A DNA stretch of 35,138 nucleotides from Streptomyces tendae (GCF_008632955.1 NZ_CP043961.1:1-35138), one strand, 5' to 3'; numbered from the stretch's first letter, positions 6,835 through 14,555 are shown. Numbers and translations: made by a program. Notes: a model not told the origin generated them from the sequence alone.

Positions 6835-8451
6835 TTAGCTCTGGCGCCGGGTGCGCTTCTCGGCGCGGGCCCGTGCCAGGGCTGCCCGGTAGGTCTCCTC
6901 GTTCCTCGATCGGGTCAGGGGCACGTCGAGACGGCGCCGGTCCTCTATCTGCGCCTCGTGCACGGCCTCTGGCTCGCGGGATGCCCAGCGGCGCGGCTGC
7001 TCCTGCTGCGGGCGCGGGGTGTACCTGTCCAGCCCCCAGCGGCTGGACAGTTCAGCCCGCTCGGCTTCCCGCCGCAGCTCGGCCTCCGCTGCGATCCGTG
7101 CGGCCTCGCGGCGGCGCTCCTGCTCGCGCAGCTCGGCCTGGCGGTCGCGCAGGTCTGCTGGGGCGGCAGGGGTGGCCATGAAGCGGGCCCGCTCGGCAAC
7201 GGCAGTGGGGACGTGATCCCACCTGGTGACGTGGTCGGCCTGGGCGACGGGGCGCCGGCGGCCGCCGTAGCCGTGGGCGTTGCGCCGGTCGTTGATGAGG
7301 CGCCACAGCCTCCACGCGGCCAGGCGGCCCACGTCGTCCACCCCGGCCACGCTGCTGGACAACAGCTCGACCAACTCGTACTCGGTGGCGCGTCGCAGTG
7401 CGATCAGGACCGTGCGCTGCAGGTCGGTCCACGCGGAAGCCACCTGCCAGCGTCCAAGCTCGTCCCAGTACCCGGAGGGCAAAAGAACCTTCCCGTGGCC
7501 CAGTTGGGCCCGCCAGGCGTGCCAGGCACGGCGCAGGACCCTGTCTGCGACGGCGCGAGGGTCGTCACCGGACAGGAACGCGGGCTTCTTTCCAGGCGCC
7601 GCCGGAGGCGTCGTTTTTGCTTGTCCCATCTCGTTTGACCAGCTCAGCCCCCTACTACCTGTAGAAAGAACACCAGATAGTGGTGAAACCCCCCTCGCGT
7701 TAAGAGGGGACGTTTTGCCATTGGTCATCAGGCGGTGAGTCAGGGCCTCGGCGCGGTCGCGGTCGGCCACGGCCCAGCACCGCAGATCGCGGGGCCCGGC
7801 TTCCTTGCCCAGGGCCTTGGCGGAGCTGCGGATGGCCTCGGCGGCTGCGGCCGCCGAGGAGTCGGCCGGGTGCTCCCAGCGCGGTGCGGCGTCCAGCTCG
7901 GCGGCTCCCTCCTCGTCCACGGCGACGACTTCGGGTTCGCCGGACAGCACCGCGGCGTCGGCGGCGTCGGTCAGGTGGCCGTACCGGGCGTCCGCGTAGG
8001 GGTCCTCGAACTCCGGGAGGTCCCAGACCTTCAGCTGCTGGGCTAGGTCGTCCGGGAGGTCATGGGGGATGGCGTCGGTCCGCAGCACGAGGGCGTAGAC
8101 GGCTCGCCGGCCGGGGGCCGGGGCGATGTCACGGGCGCTGAGGCCGTATCGGCACAGGCCCTTCAGGTCGTCCCAGAACCGGTCCTCCCCTACGCCGAAC
8201 TGCCAGGCGTAGCGGGCGGCCAGAGTCATGCCTCCGTCCGTACGGCCGGTGCCCCACTGGCCGACGACGCGGCCGGTGGCCGGGTCCAGCTCCTGCTGGG
8301 AGAGGAACCGGGCCAGGCGGTACTTCGTGGCGGGCAGCAAGCCACGCCCGTGTGCCAGCTCAGCGACCCGGTACCACATGATCAAGCTGATGTCGGGAAA
8401 CCGGAGTACAGCGGACTGGTCTTGGTCCAAGCAGTGCGGTGTGACCTGCAT
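6835..8451 (-). CDS. Putative plasmid replication initiator-like protein
   Basis: This roughly 538-aa soluble protein is not recognised with certainty. Its N-terminal third (FPDISLIMWYRVAELAHGRGLLPATKYRLARFLSQQ, then ARYAWQFGVGEDRFWDDLKGLCRYGLSARD, then RRAVYALVLRTDAIP) has the helix-helix-wing rhythm of actinomycete plasmid replication or winged-helix proteins. The middle is acidic and alanine-rich. The C-terminal region from about 340 is rich in Trp and Arg, and the last 140 residues are strongly charged and probably coiled (RDRQAELREQERRREAARIAAEAELRREAERAEL). I call it a replication candidate because it is the only large unassigned DNA-binding-like protein here, in a replicon-like position. 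ATG 8451 was chosen; the frame stays open to a GTG at 8583, but that extension lacks GC-rich third positions and a ribosome binding site. A DNA-binding protein of other function is possible. Confidence 0.5.
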   Translation of the reverse strand: MQVTPHCLDQDQSAVLRFPDISLIMWYRVAELAHGRGLLPATKYRLARFLSQQELDPATGRVVGQWGTGRTDGGMTLAARYAWQFGVGEDRFWDDLKGLCRYGLSARDIAPAPGRRAVYALVLRTDAIPHDLPDDLAQQLKVWDLPEFEDPYADARYGHLTDAADAAVLSGEPEVVAVDEEGAAELDAAPRWEHPADSSAAAAAEAIRSSAKALGKEAGPRDLRCWAVADRDRAEALTHRLMTNGKTSPLNARGVSPLSGVLSTGSRGLSWSNEMGQAKTTPPAAPGKKPAFLSGDDPRAVADRVLRRAWHAWRAQLGHGKVLLPSGYWDELGRWQVASAWTDLQRTVLIALRRATEYELVELLSSSVAGVDDVGRLAAWRLWRLINDRRNAHGYGGRRRPVAQADHVTRWDHVPTAVAERARFMATPAAPADLRDRQAELREQERRREAARIAAEAELRREAERAELSSRWGLDRYTPRPQQEQPRRWASREPEAVHEAQIEDRRRLDVPLTRSRNEETYRAALARARAEKRTRRQS

Positions 8452-8679
8452 CGATCCGACTGAGCCGGGAGAGCTCCAATCAGGGCGTGCTAGGCCGACA
8501 CCGTAGCCATGAGCTACGATGCGAAAGCCTCCTGATTTCAGGTAGGCACACGAGAGCCCGGTGCCGGCTTGGTAACCCGACACCTGGTTCGTGCGCTAAC
8601 AGATGAAGATGGGGATCTCAGGTAGCGGTTGGGAGCCTGAGCTGGGATCCCTCCGGACGTTGCAAGTGCCTCGGCTGGT

Positions 8680-8695
8680 AAGGCCGGGGCCTTTT
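8680..8695. terminator. Compact terminator-like hairpin
   Basis: AAGGCC and GGCCTT (8680-8685 and 8688-8693) pair around a GG loop, followed by TT. It lies between the replication-like gene and the stop of the ribbon-helix-helix gene. Just upstream (8611-8652) is a larger imperfect stem with CTCAGG pairing to CCTGAG. It could also be part of an origin. Confidence 0.45.
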
Positions 8696-8713
8696 AGCGT
8701 CCGGATGTTGTCG

Positions 8714-8968
8714 TCATCCGGCCTTGGACATCTCCTCCTCGGCGCGCTGGCGGGCTTCCCTCGCCTTGCGTCGGGTCTCCCGTTGGTGCAGCAGCTTGAG
8801 GGCTTCGCGTAGGACTTCAGCGCCGCTGAGCCCCATCTCGGTCACCAGCTCTTCGTAGGCGTCCCGAAGTTCCTCGCCAGGGTGCAGGACAAGCTGGGCA
8901 CGCAGGGACTTGTCGGCTGGAAACGTCGTCGACCTTCCCGTGTGCTGAACCCCACGTCGTCCTGTCAT
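8714..8968 (-). CDS. Ribbon-helix-helix type DNA-binding protein
   Basis: This 84-aa protein fits the small ribbon-helix-helix class. A probable strand near residues 22-28 (LRAQLVLHP) leads to two helices (EELRDAYEELVTEMGLSGAEVLREALKLLHQ), then a charged Arg/Glu tail. Such proteins act as plasmid copy-control, partition or antitoxin repressors. The ATG at 8968 follows an A/T-rich segment (GTTGTGGATAAG) that could hold a promoter -10 element. It lies upstream of the replication-like gene on the same strand, about 260 bp away, which fits control of replication. No toxin-like partner is adjacent, so an antitoxin role is less likely. Confidence 0.65.
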   Translation of the reverse strand: MTGRRGVQHTGRSTTFPADKSLRAQLVLHPGEELRDAYEELVTEMGLSGAEVLREALKLLHQRETRRKAREARQRAEEEMSKAG

Positions 8969-9335
8969 GCGGCGATCTTATCCACAACGGGACCTCGATG
9001 ATTCATGAACACCCTTGTTTTCCCTGTTGAGCTGCACTTCAGGTGGGGCGGTGTGTCCGGCCTGAGCGGTCCGTACACGACCTGAATCGTTGGGGCGTCT
9101 GGGCTATACGGCTTGGGAAGGGTCTGCCAGTCGCCGCTGAACGTCTGCTCAGGAACCGCTCTTTCCGGTGACGTGGGTGCTGGCGCGGAGGGTGGCCCAG
9201 CTCAGTGCCCAACTCCCCTGCGGTGGTTCCGCAGGTGACGTGGTGAATCGGAAAGGGACGGGGTGCCAGGCGTAGTGCGGCCTCGGGGAACATCGGTGCA
9301 GCGGATATCGGTGAGGTGGGCGCTTTGCTTGATGG
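8969..9335. other. Gene-free stretch before the RHH gene
   Basis: A leftward frame at 9039-9293 is open, but its Pro/Arg/His-rich composition does not look like a protein. The only point of note is an A/T-richer segment at about 8975-9025, just upstream of the RHH gene, which may hold its promoter. Confidence 0.35.
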
Positions 9336-9689
9336 TCAGACAGCGCGTAGCCGTGGCCCCTGAAAAGTTTCCGGCTCCTCGATGGGGTCGGAGGCGGCTT
9401 CTGTCGCCTCTTCTGCCGTGTCCTGGGCCGCGGAGCGAAACTTCGTCTTGAGGTGCGGCGTCGCCTTCATGGTGGCGGCGGTGAGCGCACCGCCCGCTAC
9501 CGCGGAGACCGTGACAAGCGCGGCGACGGCACGTTTTCCGTTGAGTAGGTCTGCATGGCCAACCAGGTTCCTGGCGCCGTCGCGCAGGAGCGTGCTGTAC
9601 CCCCCGCTCGCCGAGTTCGACAGGGCCGTCCCGACCGTGCGCTTCACCAGCATCAGTTCCCAGACCGAGCCACCCCAGCGAATGTTCAT
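9336..9689 (-). CDS. Small single-pass membrane protein, hypothetical
   Basis: This predicted 117-aa protein starts at ATG 9689 (MNIRWGGSVWELMLVKRTVGTAL). The frame could extend to 9737, but the added residues (MGNPPLSLPGASYSGP) look non-coding. Residues of about 53-75 (KRAVAALVTVSAVAGGALTAATM) form one likely transmembrane segment. The tail is acidic and alanine/threonine-rich (AQDTAEEATEAASDPIEEPE). I do not recognise the family. It stands alone, on the same strand as the RHH and replication-like genes. The hydrophobic segment and acidic tail make a real gene more likely than not. Confidence 0.5.
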   Translation of the reverse strand: MNIRWGGSVWELMLVKRTVGTALSNSASGGYSTLLRDGARNLVGHADLLNGKRAVAALVTVSAVAGGALTAATMKATPHLKTKFRSAAQDTAEEATEAASDPIEEPETFQGPRLRAV

Positions 9690-9863
9690 GGGGCCACTGT
9701 AGGAGGCTCCAGGGAGGGAAAGTGGCGGGTTTCCCACGTATCTCCTCCGCCCACCTAACTCTGGCTACGCCTCACGGTGACACCTTGGTTGAACACGGAC
9801 TGCTCAGCGACGGCTGGCCATCGCGCCACTGGATGAGGGCCGGGGCCCGCGGAGTTGATCTGT

Positions 9864-9888
9864 GACGGGGCCCAGCCAGGGCCCCGTC
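9864..9888 (-). terminator. Terminator of the Xre-ImmA operon
   Basis: GACGGGGCCC pairs perfectly with GGGCCCCGTC around a 5-base loop. It begins 10 bp past the stop of the ImmA/IrrE-type gene, which reads into it from the right. Stem strength and position make termination likely. Confidence 0.75.
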
Positions 9889-9897
9889 AACAAACCA

Positions 9898-11112
9898 TCA
9901 GGACGAGCTGCTAACCAGCCGGAGGGCTGGCCGGTCTTCCTCTGCACCGAGCATGCGCCGCACCTGGGCTACGCTCCAGGCCAGCTCGTGAGCCAGTTCA
10001 GTCATTGTCAGCCCGTGGTCACAGGCAAGGGTGAAGGCCTGGGACAGCAGCGCGGGCTGTTCGCCGGGATAGCCAGCCAAGGGCTCCGGAGTGAAGCCGG
10101 GTTGCCCCTGCAGGCCGTGCAACCGCTGATAGGCGCGGCTGGCCGAGGAGTCCGACAGGAGTCCGAGTTCTCGGCAGCGGTACAACAGGGAGTGCACCGA
10201 TACGCCCCAACCGTCGCGGAGCTGCGAGAGCTTGTGCAGGTCCGCCCGTGCGGGCAGCTCGGACAGGATCGATTCGCGGGGGGTGAGGAACTCGGCTGCG
10301 AAGGTGTCGGCCTCGCGTTCCTGGGTGATGTCACCGGGATTGGTGTCGCCGTGCAGGATCAGGTGACCCAGCTCGTGAGCGGCACTAAAGCGGTGCCGGT
10401 AAACGTCGTCGGTCCGGTTGGGCGTCAGTACGATCAACGGGCGCGGGAGGCGTGAGGTGGAGAAGGCGTCAACGGAGCGCAGATCCTCGTCGCGCTGTGG
10501 GGTGACCACCACGATGCCGTGTGCTTCCAGGCGCCGGACCAGGTGAGCGATGGGTCCGGTGCCCAGCCCCCACGCGACTCGCAGGGCTCGGGCGGCGGAG
10601 GCGGGATCGCTGGGCAGATCAGTGCCCGGATGCACCTCGCCGCCGGCGAAACCGGGGAGGTCGACCACGGGGAGCTGGACACGTTTCTCCAGCGCGTAGG
10701 TCAGCTCCCAGACTTGTTCGGTGAATGCGACGGCCTTGGCCCGCTGATATGCCCGGGTGCTGCGCAGACTGCGGAAGTGAGCAGCGGAGGGGTCCAGCCG
10801 TGCGTGCGGGCGTCCCGCCAGGAAGTACGTCAGCGGCACATCCAAAATCTCGGCCAGGCGCGGCAACAGGTCGGGGCGTGGCCGGTTGGTGCCCATCTCG
10901 TACTGGCTCACCGCAGCAGGGGTGACCCCCAGCTCGTCGGCCAGCTGCCTCTTCGTCATGCCGGTGAAGCTTCGGGCTTGGGTCAGCCGGGCGGGGTCGA
11001 AGAGCTCGTGCACGGCAGCCGGGGACGGTTGTTTCCGGTCGGCGCGGTCCTTACCGGGGCCGCTGCGGCCGCCCGGGGCGGTGAACAGCGGTGGTTGGGT
11101 GTTCTTACTCAT
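9898..11112 (-). CDS. Xre-type regulator fused to ImmA/IrrE zinc peptidase
   Basis: This 404-aa two-domain protein has an Xre/Cro-type HTH at about residues 45-97 (LTQARSFTGMTKRQLADELGVTPAAVSQYEMGTNRPRPDLLPRLAEIL). It is followed by an ImmA/IrrE (COG2856, DUF955) metallopeptidase domain with HELGHLILH near 245 (the zinc-binding HExxH) and EREADTFAAEFLTP downstream (third-ligand region). Such proteins switch mobile elements or stress responses by cleaving a repressor, or act in toxin-antitoxin-like pairs. The C-terminal part (LTMTELAHELAWSVAQVRRMLG) may be a second small HTH. ATG 11112 overlaps the end of the upstream gene by 8 bp, so the two are translationally coupled. A terminator follows at 9864-9888. 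The upstream partner is the obvious candidate substrate or effector. Confidence 0.9.
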   Translation of the reverse strand: MSKNTQPPLFTAPGGRSGPGKDRADRKQPSPAAVHELFDPARLTQARSFTGMTKRQLADELGVTPAAVSQYEMGTNRPRPDLLPRLAEILDVPLTYFLAGRPHARLDPSAAHFRSLRSTRAYQRAKAVAFTEQVWELTYALEKRVQLPVVDLPGFAGGEVHPGTDLPSDPASAARALRVAWGLGTGPIAHLVRRLEAHGIVVVTPQRDEDLRSVDAFSTSRLPRPLIVLTPNRTDDVYRHRFSAAHELGHLILHGDTNPGDITQEREADTFAAEFLTPRESILSELPARADLHKLSQLRDGWGVSVHSLLYRCRELGLLSDSSASRAYQRLHGLQGQPGFTPEPLAGYPGEQPALLSQAFTLACDHGLTMTELAHELAWSVAQVRRMLGAEEDRPALRLVSSSS

Positions 11113-11929
11113 CGCCGTTTTCTATGTCGGAAATGGTTGGTTCCTGTTCAGCAGACGGACGCTTGGCGACCTCGAAGCGGTGCGTGACTCCCAGGTCAGG
11201 CAGGTCGCCGCCGGCGAAGCCCTGTTCGCGCGGGACGGGGGCACCCGCTGTGCGCAGGTCATCGCGAGAGTCGCTGGAGTCCTGCTCCGCGGTGGCGATG
11301 CTCATGTCGAGCGGCTCGGGATTCCACACCATGGTGCCGTCGTCCTCCAGCGACGTCGGCGTACCCCACCAGGCGGCCAGGACCTTGTCGCTGTCGGCGT
11401 TGGCAGCGTACGCGACGTAGATCACCGTCAGCTGCTCTGCCTCGGCCGCCGCGACGGCCTCGGCCACCGAGGGGTCCGCGGCCGGCTCGATGTTCTCGGA
11501 ATCGCTGTCGAACAGCGTCGGCGGAGGTTGCGCAGGGCCAACGCCGTTGTCGCGAGAAACCTGGTGGGGAATCTTCGTGCTCAGCTTTGCGCGGGAGATC
11601 GGTTCCTTCAGCGAGTCGGCGTGTCGAAAGGGGATCAGCACTCGCCCGTTGACGACCGCCAGGCTGTACGACGCCCCCTTGGGCTTGCGGGCCTCATAGC
11701 CAGGGAGTTCAGCCAGCTCGAACTGCTTGACGACCTGTCCGTAGCGCGTGGCCCACATGCTGCCGTAGGCGCGCTTGTCCTCGGCCCCCGCCTTCCGGGC
11801 CGCCACCTGCACCTCGTAGGCGGTTTGTTGACCACGTGCTAGGCCGTTAACCACGTGCCGTATCACCTTGGCAGCGTGATCACCGAACTGTTCAACGGCC
11901 CACTGCGACGGCGTGATCTCACCAGCCAT
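11105..11929 (-). CDS. Partner protein of the Xre-ImmA/IrrE gene, hypothetical
   Basis: This 274-aa soluble protein is of a family I cannot name. The first 120 residues are dense and probably folded: SQWAVEQFGDHAAKVIRHVVNGLARGQQ, AYGSMWATRYGQVVKQFELAELPGYEARKPKGASYSLAVVNGRVLIPFRHA. A linker follows, then a second conserved-looking block (AEQLTVIYVAYAANADSDKVLAAWWGTPTSLEDDGTMVWNPEPLDM), then a disordered acidic tail. ATG 11929 has GGGGGGA three bases upstream. It is first in a two-gene operon with the Xre-ImmA/IrrE gene. In known pairs with that peptidase the partner is a toxin-like effector, a repressor substrate or a nuclease; which applies here cannot be judged from sequence. The IYVAYAANADSD...LAAWWG segment resembles an alpha/beta core. 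Confidence 0.75.
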   Translation of the reverse strand: MAGEITPSQWAVEQFGDHAAKVIRHVVNGLARGQQTAYEVQVAARKAGAEDKRAYGSMWATRYGQVVKQFELAELPGYEARKPKGASYSLAVVNGRVLIPFRHADSLKEPISRAKLSTKIPHQVSRDNGVGPAQPPPTLFDSDSENIEPAADPSVAEAVAAAEAEQLTVIYVAYAANADSDKVLAAWWGTPTSLEDDGTMVWNPEPLDMSIATAEQDSSDSRDDLRTAGAPVPREQGFAGGDLPDLGVTHRFEVAKRPSAEQEPTISDIENGDE

Positions 11930-12073
11930 GATCCCCCCAGGAAGCTAGCAACTTACCGAATCGACACCAACATAGCATCCCCACTTAATTTTTGGACGCC
12001 ATCCGCCCGAGATGGGTGCGGCGACCTCGGCAAGGCGTAGGCGGCTGCGGGGCCTTTCGTCATGGGTCTCGTC

Positions 12074-12328
12074 GAGTGGGGTGGTTCCCTCGTTGGGCGG
12101 CAGGCGAAGCCCTACCGCGGGCGTTGTCGGGGGGCCAGGCTCGGCGTAGCCGACCGCGAAGCGGCTTGGCCTGGCGGCCCGGCGGCGGCCGTGGTGCCCT
12201 CCGGGTGCCGTCCGACGAGGGGACCGCACCACGACCCACCACCATCCCCACCACCCACACACCCGCACTCAAAATTCCCTGCCCCCACCCCCTCCGCAGG
12301 GTGGCCGGGGCGTGGGGCGGAGCCCCGC
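12074..12328 (+). repeat. Structured dispersed repeat, copy 1
   Basis: This 255-bp sequence recurs in direct orientation at 25777-26042. Both copies start GAG(T/C)GGGGTGGTTCCC and end in a GGGGC-GGA-GCCCC hairpin. The left arm (GGTTCCCTCGTTGGGCGG) pairs imperfectly with CCGTCCGACGAGGGGACC at about 12208-12225. Between the arms are nested stems: GCCAGGC with GCCTGGC enclosing CGGC-GTA-GCCG and CCGC-GAA-GCGG. Copy 2 has different bases at these stems but they still pair. That argues for selection on structure, as RNA or as single-stranded DNA. The right half is C-rich (CCACCACCCACACACC). It contains no open frame of note. It lies between divergent genes (11929 leftward, 12471 rightward). Confidence 0.8.
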
Positions 12329-12470
12329 AGTCCTAACCTGCCCCACGGTCCTGACCTGGCCTGTTCCCCGCTTCCTTGATCACCCCGAGTGGTGCTGTGC
12401 TGACTTGTTGTCAGTGCCGCCTGTCAACATGGGCGATTGCGCGGGGAGTTGTTACGAGGGGGAGGCTTGT

Positions 12471-12743
12471 ATGCCTTGGGTACGGCCGTACGTGCGCTCT
12501 GATGGGACACCGGTTCGTGGACATTCGCGGTGGGCTCCGGGGGCCAGGCGGGAATTAACGATCTTCGGTGTTGTGGCCTTAGCCGTGGTCGGGCTGGGCA
12601 ACGGCAACGGCTCCGCAGGGGGTGAGAGGGTTCCGCGGCCGCAGTCGACGGTGCAGTATCCGATCCGGTTCGACGATGTCCCGGCTGCACGGGTGTCTAA
12701 GCCTCGTCCTACGGTGTCGTATCCGATCCGGTGGGAGCGGTGA
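12471..12743 (+). CDS. Small protein coupled to a Mrr-type nuclease gene
   Basis: This 90-aa protein starts at ATG 12471, preceded by GGGGGAGG. The N-terminus (MPWVRPYVRSDGTPVRGHSRW) is a basic motif seen at the start of many small streptomycete proteins. A hydrophobic stretch at about 32-44 (LTIFGVVALAVVGLG) may be a short membrane segment. The C-terminal part holds a near-tandem motif, PQSTVQYPIRFDD then PRPTVSYPIRWER, also visible as a DNA direct repeat near 12647 and 12710. The stop codon overlaps the GTG start of the nuclease gene by 4 bp (GTGA), so the two are made together. Function is unknown; a partner or inhibitor of the nuclease is one possibility. Confidence 0.65.
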   Translation: MPWVRPYVRSDGTPVRGHSRWAPGARRELTIFGVVALAVVGLGNGNGSAGGERVPRPQSTVQYPIRFDDVPAARVSKPRPTVSYPIRWER

Positions 12744-13441
12744 CGCGGCGACGGCCGCCGGCGCGGCGGCGTACGAGGCGGCCCAGTCGTAAGCAGCAGC
12801 AGCGGGACGCGCAGCTGATCGTCTTCGCCGTGGTGGCGACTGCGGTGATCGGTCTGGTGGTGATGGTGGTCAACTGGCTGCTGGCGCACTGGTGGGTGCT
12901 CGTCGTGGTCCTGGTGCTCGCCGTGCTGGCGGGCGTCGGGTGGCTTTACAACCGGCAGCAGCGGGCTCAGTGGGAGGCGGTGCTCGCGCAGGGTCTGCGC
13001 TACGGGCTGCCGCAGCTGGACGCGCTGCATCACACCCGGTTCGAGGATGCAGTGCGGGACTTGATGCGGCGGGACGGCTGCCGGGATGCCCAGCGGGTCG
13101 GTGGCCGCGGTGACCTGGGCGCGGATGTGAAGGCGACGGATCCGTTCGGTCGGCGCTGGGTGATCCAGTGCAAGCACCGCCGCAACGGCGCCAAGGGCTC
13201 TGCGGTGGGTACGCCGGATCTTCAGGTGCTCAATGGGACGGCGCGGCAGGTGCACGGCGCGGACGTCGCGGTGATCGTCACGAACGGACGGGTGAGCGGT
13301 CCGGCCGTGGACTTCGCCAAGCAGCAGCGGCTGCACGTCGTCGACCGCCAGACACTCGCGGTGTGGGCGTCGGGCTCGCGTCCGCTGTGGGAGCTGCTGC
13401 GGGCGGTGCCGCCCCCGCGTCGCCCAACCTCTTTGAGCTGA
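12740..13441 (+). CDS. Membrane-anchored Mrr-type restriction endonuclease-like protein
   Basis: This 233-aa protein has a very basic N-terminus (TRRRPPARRRTRRPSRKQQQR), then two transmembrane helices at about 25-46 and 50-68. A PD-(D/E)XK nuclease domain of the Mrr family (Mrr_cat) follows. The core is FEDAVRDLMRRDG, then GDLGADVKATD with the catalytic Asp near 129, then VIQCKHRR giving the Q-x-K motif near 143-145, and finally VIVTNGRVSGPAVDFAKQQRLHVVDRQTLAVW. All key positions are present, so it is probably active. GTG 12740 was chosen over GTG 12731 for the GTGA overlap with the small gene upstream and GGGAG at 12732. Mrr relatives cut methylated or foreign DNA; the membrane anchor suggests action on DNA at the cell membrane. 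A strong bidirectional hairpin follows at 13487. Confidence 0.85.
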   Translation: MTRRRPPARRRTRRPSRKQQQRDAQLIVFAVVATAVIGLVVMVVNWLLAHWWVLVVVLVLAVLAGVGWLYNRQQRAQWEAVLAQGLRYGLPQLDALHHTRFEDAVRDLMRRDGCRDAQRVGGRGDLGADVKATDPFGRRWVIQCKHRRNGAKGSAVGTPDLQVLNGTARQVHGADVAVIVTNGRVSGPAVDFAKQQRLHVVDRQTLAVWASGSRPLWELLRAVPPPRRPTSLS

Positions 13442-13486
13442 AAGACGCGGCTTGTCCGGCCTGTGGGTGGACCTTGGCCTGTCGTT

Positions 13487-13550
13487 AAGGGGAACCCGGC
13501 AATTTTGCCGGGTTCCCCTTTCCCATGCGGGTCCCGGCAAAATTGCCGGG
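13487..13550. terminator. Tandem perfect palindromes, bidirectional terminator or centromere
   Basis: A perfect 16-bp stem with a TT loop occupies 13487-13520 (AAGGGGAACCCGGCAA and its complement). A second perfect stem, CCCGGCAA-AA-TTGCCGGG, occupies 13533-13550, and TTGCCGGGTTCCCC occurs twice (13505 and 13543). It lies between the convergent ends of the Mrr-type gene and the ParB-like gene, so transcription stop from both sides is the simple reading. Duplicated palindromes beside par genes could instead be a partition site. Confidence 0.75.
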
Positions 13551-13556
13551 TTCCCC

Positions 13557-14555
13557 TCAATCCTGGGGGTCGTCCTCCACGATCTCCGCGTCCACGATGT
13601 CGTCGGCCGGGACGGTGACCTTCGCGAGGATGCGGCCGACCTTGCGGAGCCGCTTCTGCAGGTGCTCGGCGTCGACGGCCTGCCGTCGCAGGGTGGCGCC
13701 CTCGTCCAGTAGGGCCCGGTTCAGCTGCTCCAGCGCTTCCTCCGCGGCGTCGACGGCCGCCACGAGGGGATCGGCGGTCTCCCTGAGCGGTACGGGGGCG
13801 GGCCACTCCGTCGCGTCGGCGGGCTTTGCCTGGCCGGGGATGGACGGCTGCGGCGCGTGGTGTTCCTGCCAGTGAAGGGTGACCGCCTGGCGGCGGTGCT
13901 GCGGGTCCTTCTCGGTGGCTGCCGTTTCCAGCGCCTTGGCTACACGGGCCGTGATCTGGTGAGCGGCCAGGCGGACGCGCCCGGCTTCGAACGCCTTCCT
14001 GAGCATCACGTAGTCGCGGGCGGCCTGCTCGTCCGAGGTGCTGTCGGCATAGTCGAGCATGGCGCGCACGTGGGACGCCGGCGCGGGCTTGCCCAGGGCG
14101 TCCTGCACGGCCTTGGCCAGTCGCCATTCCTCCTGCAGTCGCCGTGCTTCGCGCTCGGTCATGCCGTCGTGCTCAGCCGCCAGGTACTGCGGCCAGGTGC
14201 GGGACCCGTCGCCGCGGTACAGGCGGCGACGGCGCACGATCTCCAGTGCGCGACCCAGCAGCCACTGGGCGGAGCGGGCGTTGTCGATCGCGCGGTGGCA
14301 CTCGGCCAGCTCTTCCTGCTCCTCGGCGCTGAGCGGCCCGCTCGCTTCCTCGGGCGTGATGTCCCGCTCCGGCAGAGTGGCGCTCCAGTGCGCGAGCGTG
14401 AACGGCTGGTCGCGCAGCCGGACGGGCTCGGCCGGCTCGGCCTTGGCCAGGGCGGTCGTCGTGGAGAACGTCGGGGGGCTCGCAACGGACGGGGCGGTGG
14501 TGCGGGTGGCGGCCGTGGCCGCAGCGCCTGCCCTCAGGTCCTTACGCCTCGCCAT
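13557..14555 (-). CDS. ParB-like plasmid partition protein
   Basis: This 332-aa protein is placed directly after a ParA-like gene, which it overlaps by 14 bp. The N-terminal 40 residues are Ala/Thr-rich and basic (MARRKDLRAGAAATAATRT), a position where ParB partners often carry the ParA-contacting peptide. The centre is helical and includes DGMTEREARRLQEEWRLAKAVQDALGKPAPASHVRAMLDYADSTSDEQAARDYVMLRKA, resembling an HTH. The C-terminus (AAEEALEQLNRALLDEGATLRRQAVDAEHLQKRLRKVGRILAKV) looks like a coiled coil for dimerisation. No classical ParB N-terminal CTPase motif (GxxRxxx) is seen, so it is a non-canonical centromere-binding protein; the assignment rests largely on position. The paired palindromes just past its stop are a candidate binding site. 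Confidence 0.7.
   Translation of the reverse strand: MARRKDLRAGAAATAATRTTAPSVASPPTFSTTTALAKAEPAEPVRLRDQPFTLAHWSATLPERDITPEEASGPLSAEEQEELAECHRAIDNARSAQWLLGRALEIVRRRRLYRGDGSRTWPQYLAAEHDGMTEREARRLQEEWRLAKAVQDALGKPAPASHVRAMLDYADSTSDEQAARDYVMLRKAFEAGRVRLAAHQITARVAKALETAATEKDPQHRRQAVTLHWQEHHAPQPSIPGQAKPADATEWPAPVPLRETADPLVAAVDAAEEALEQLNRALLDEGATLRRQAVDAEHLQKRLRKVGRILAKVTVPADDIVDAEIVEDDPQD

Noticed and set aside
9039..9293. An 84-codon leftward frame
   Set aside because: Composition (Pro, Arg, His, Thr) and the lack of a ribosome binding site do not support a gene.
12074..12328. The structured repeat as a linear-replicon telomere
   Set aside because: Its short hairpins with small loops resemble streptomycete telomeres, but both copies are internal and in direct orientation, and the window edges join within a gene.
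12312..12470. Upstream extension of the small protein at 12471
   Set aside because: ATG 12471 has GGGGGAGG in front. The extension runs into the structured repeat and looks non-coding.
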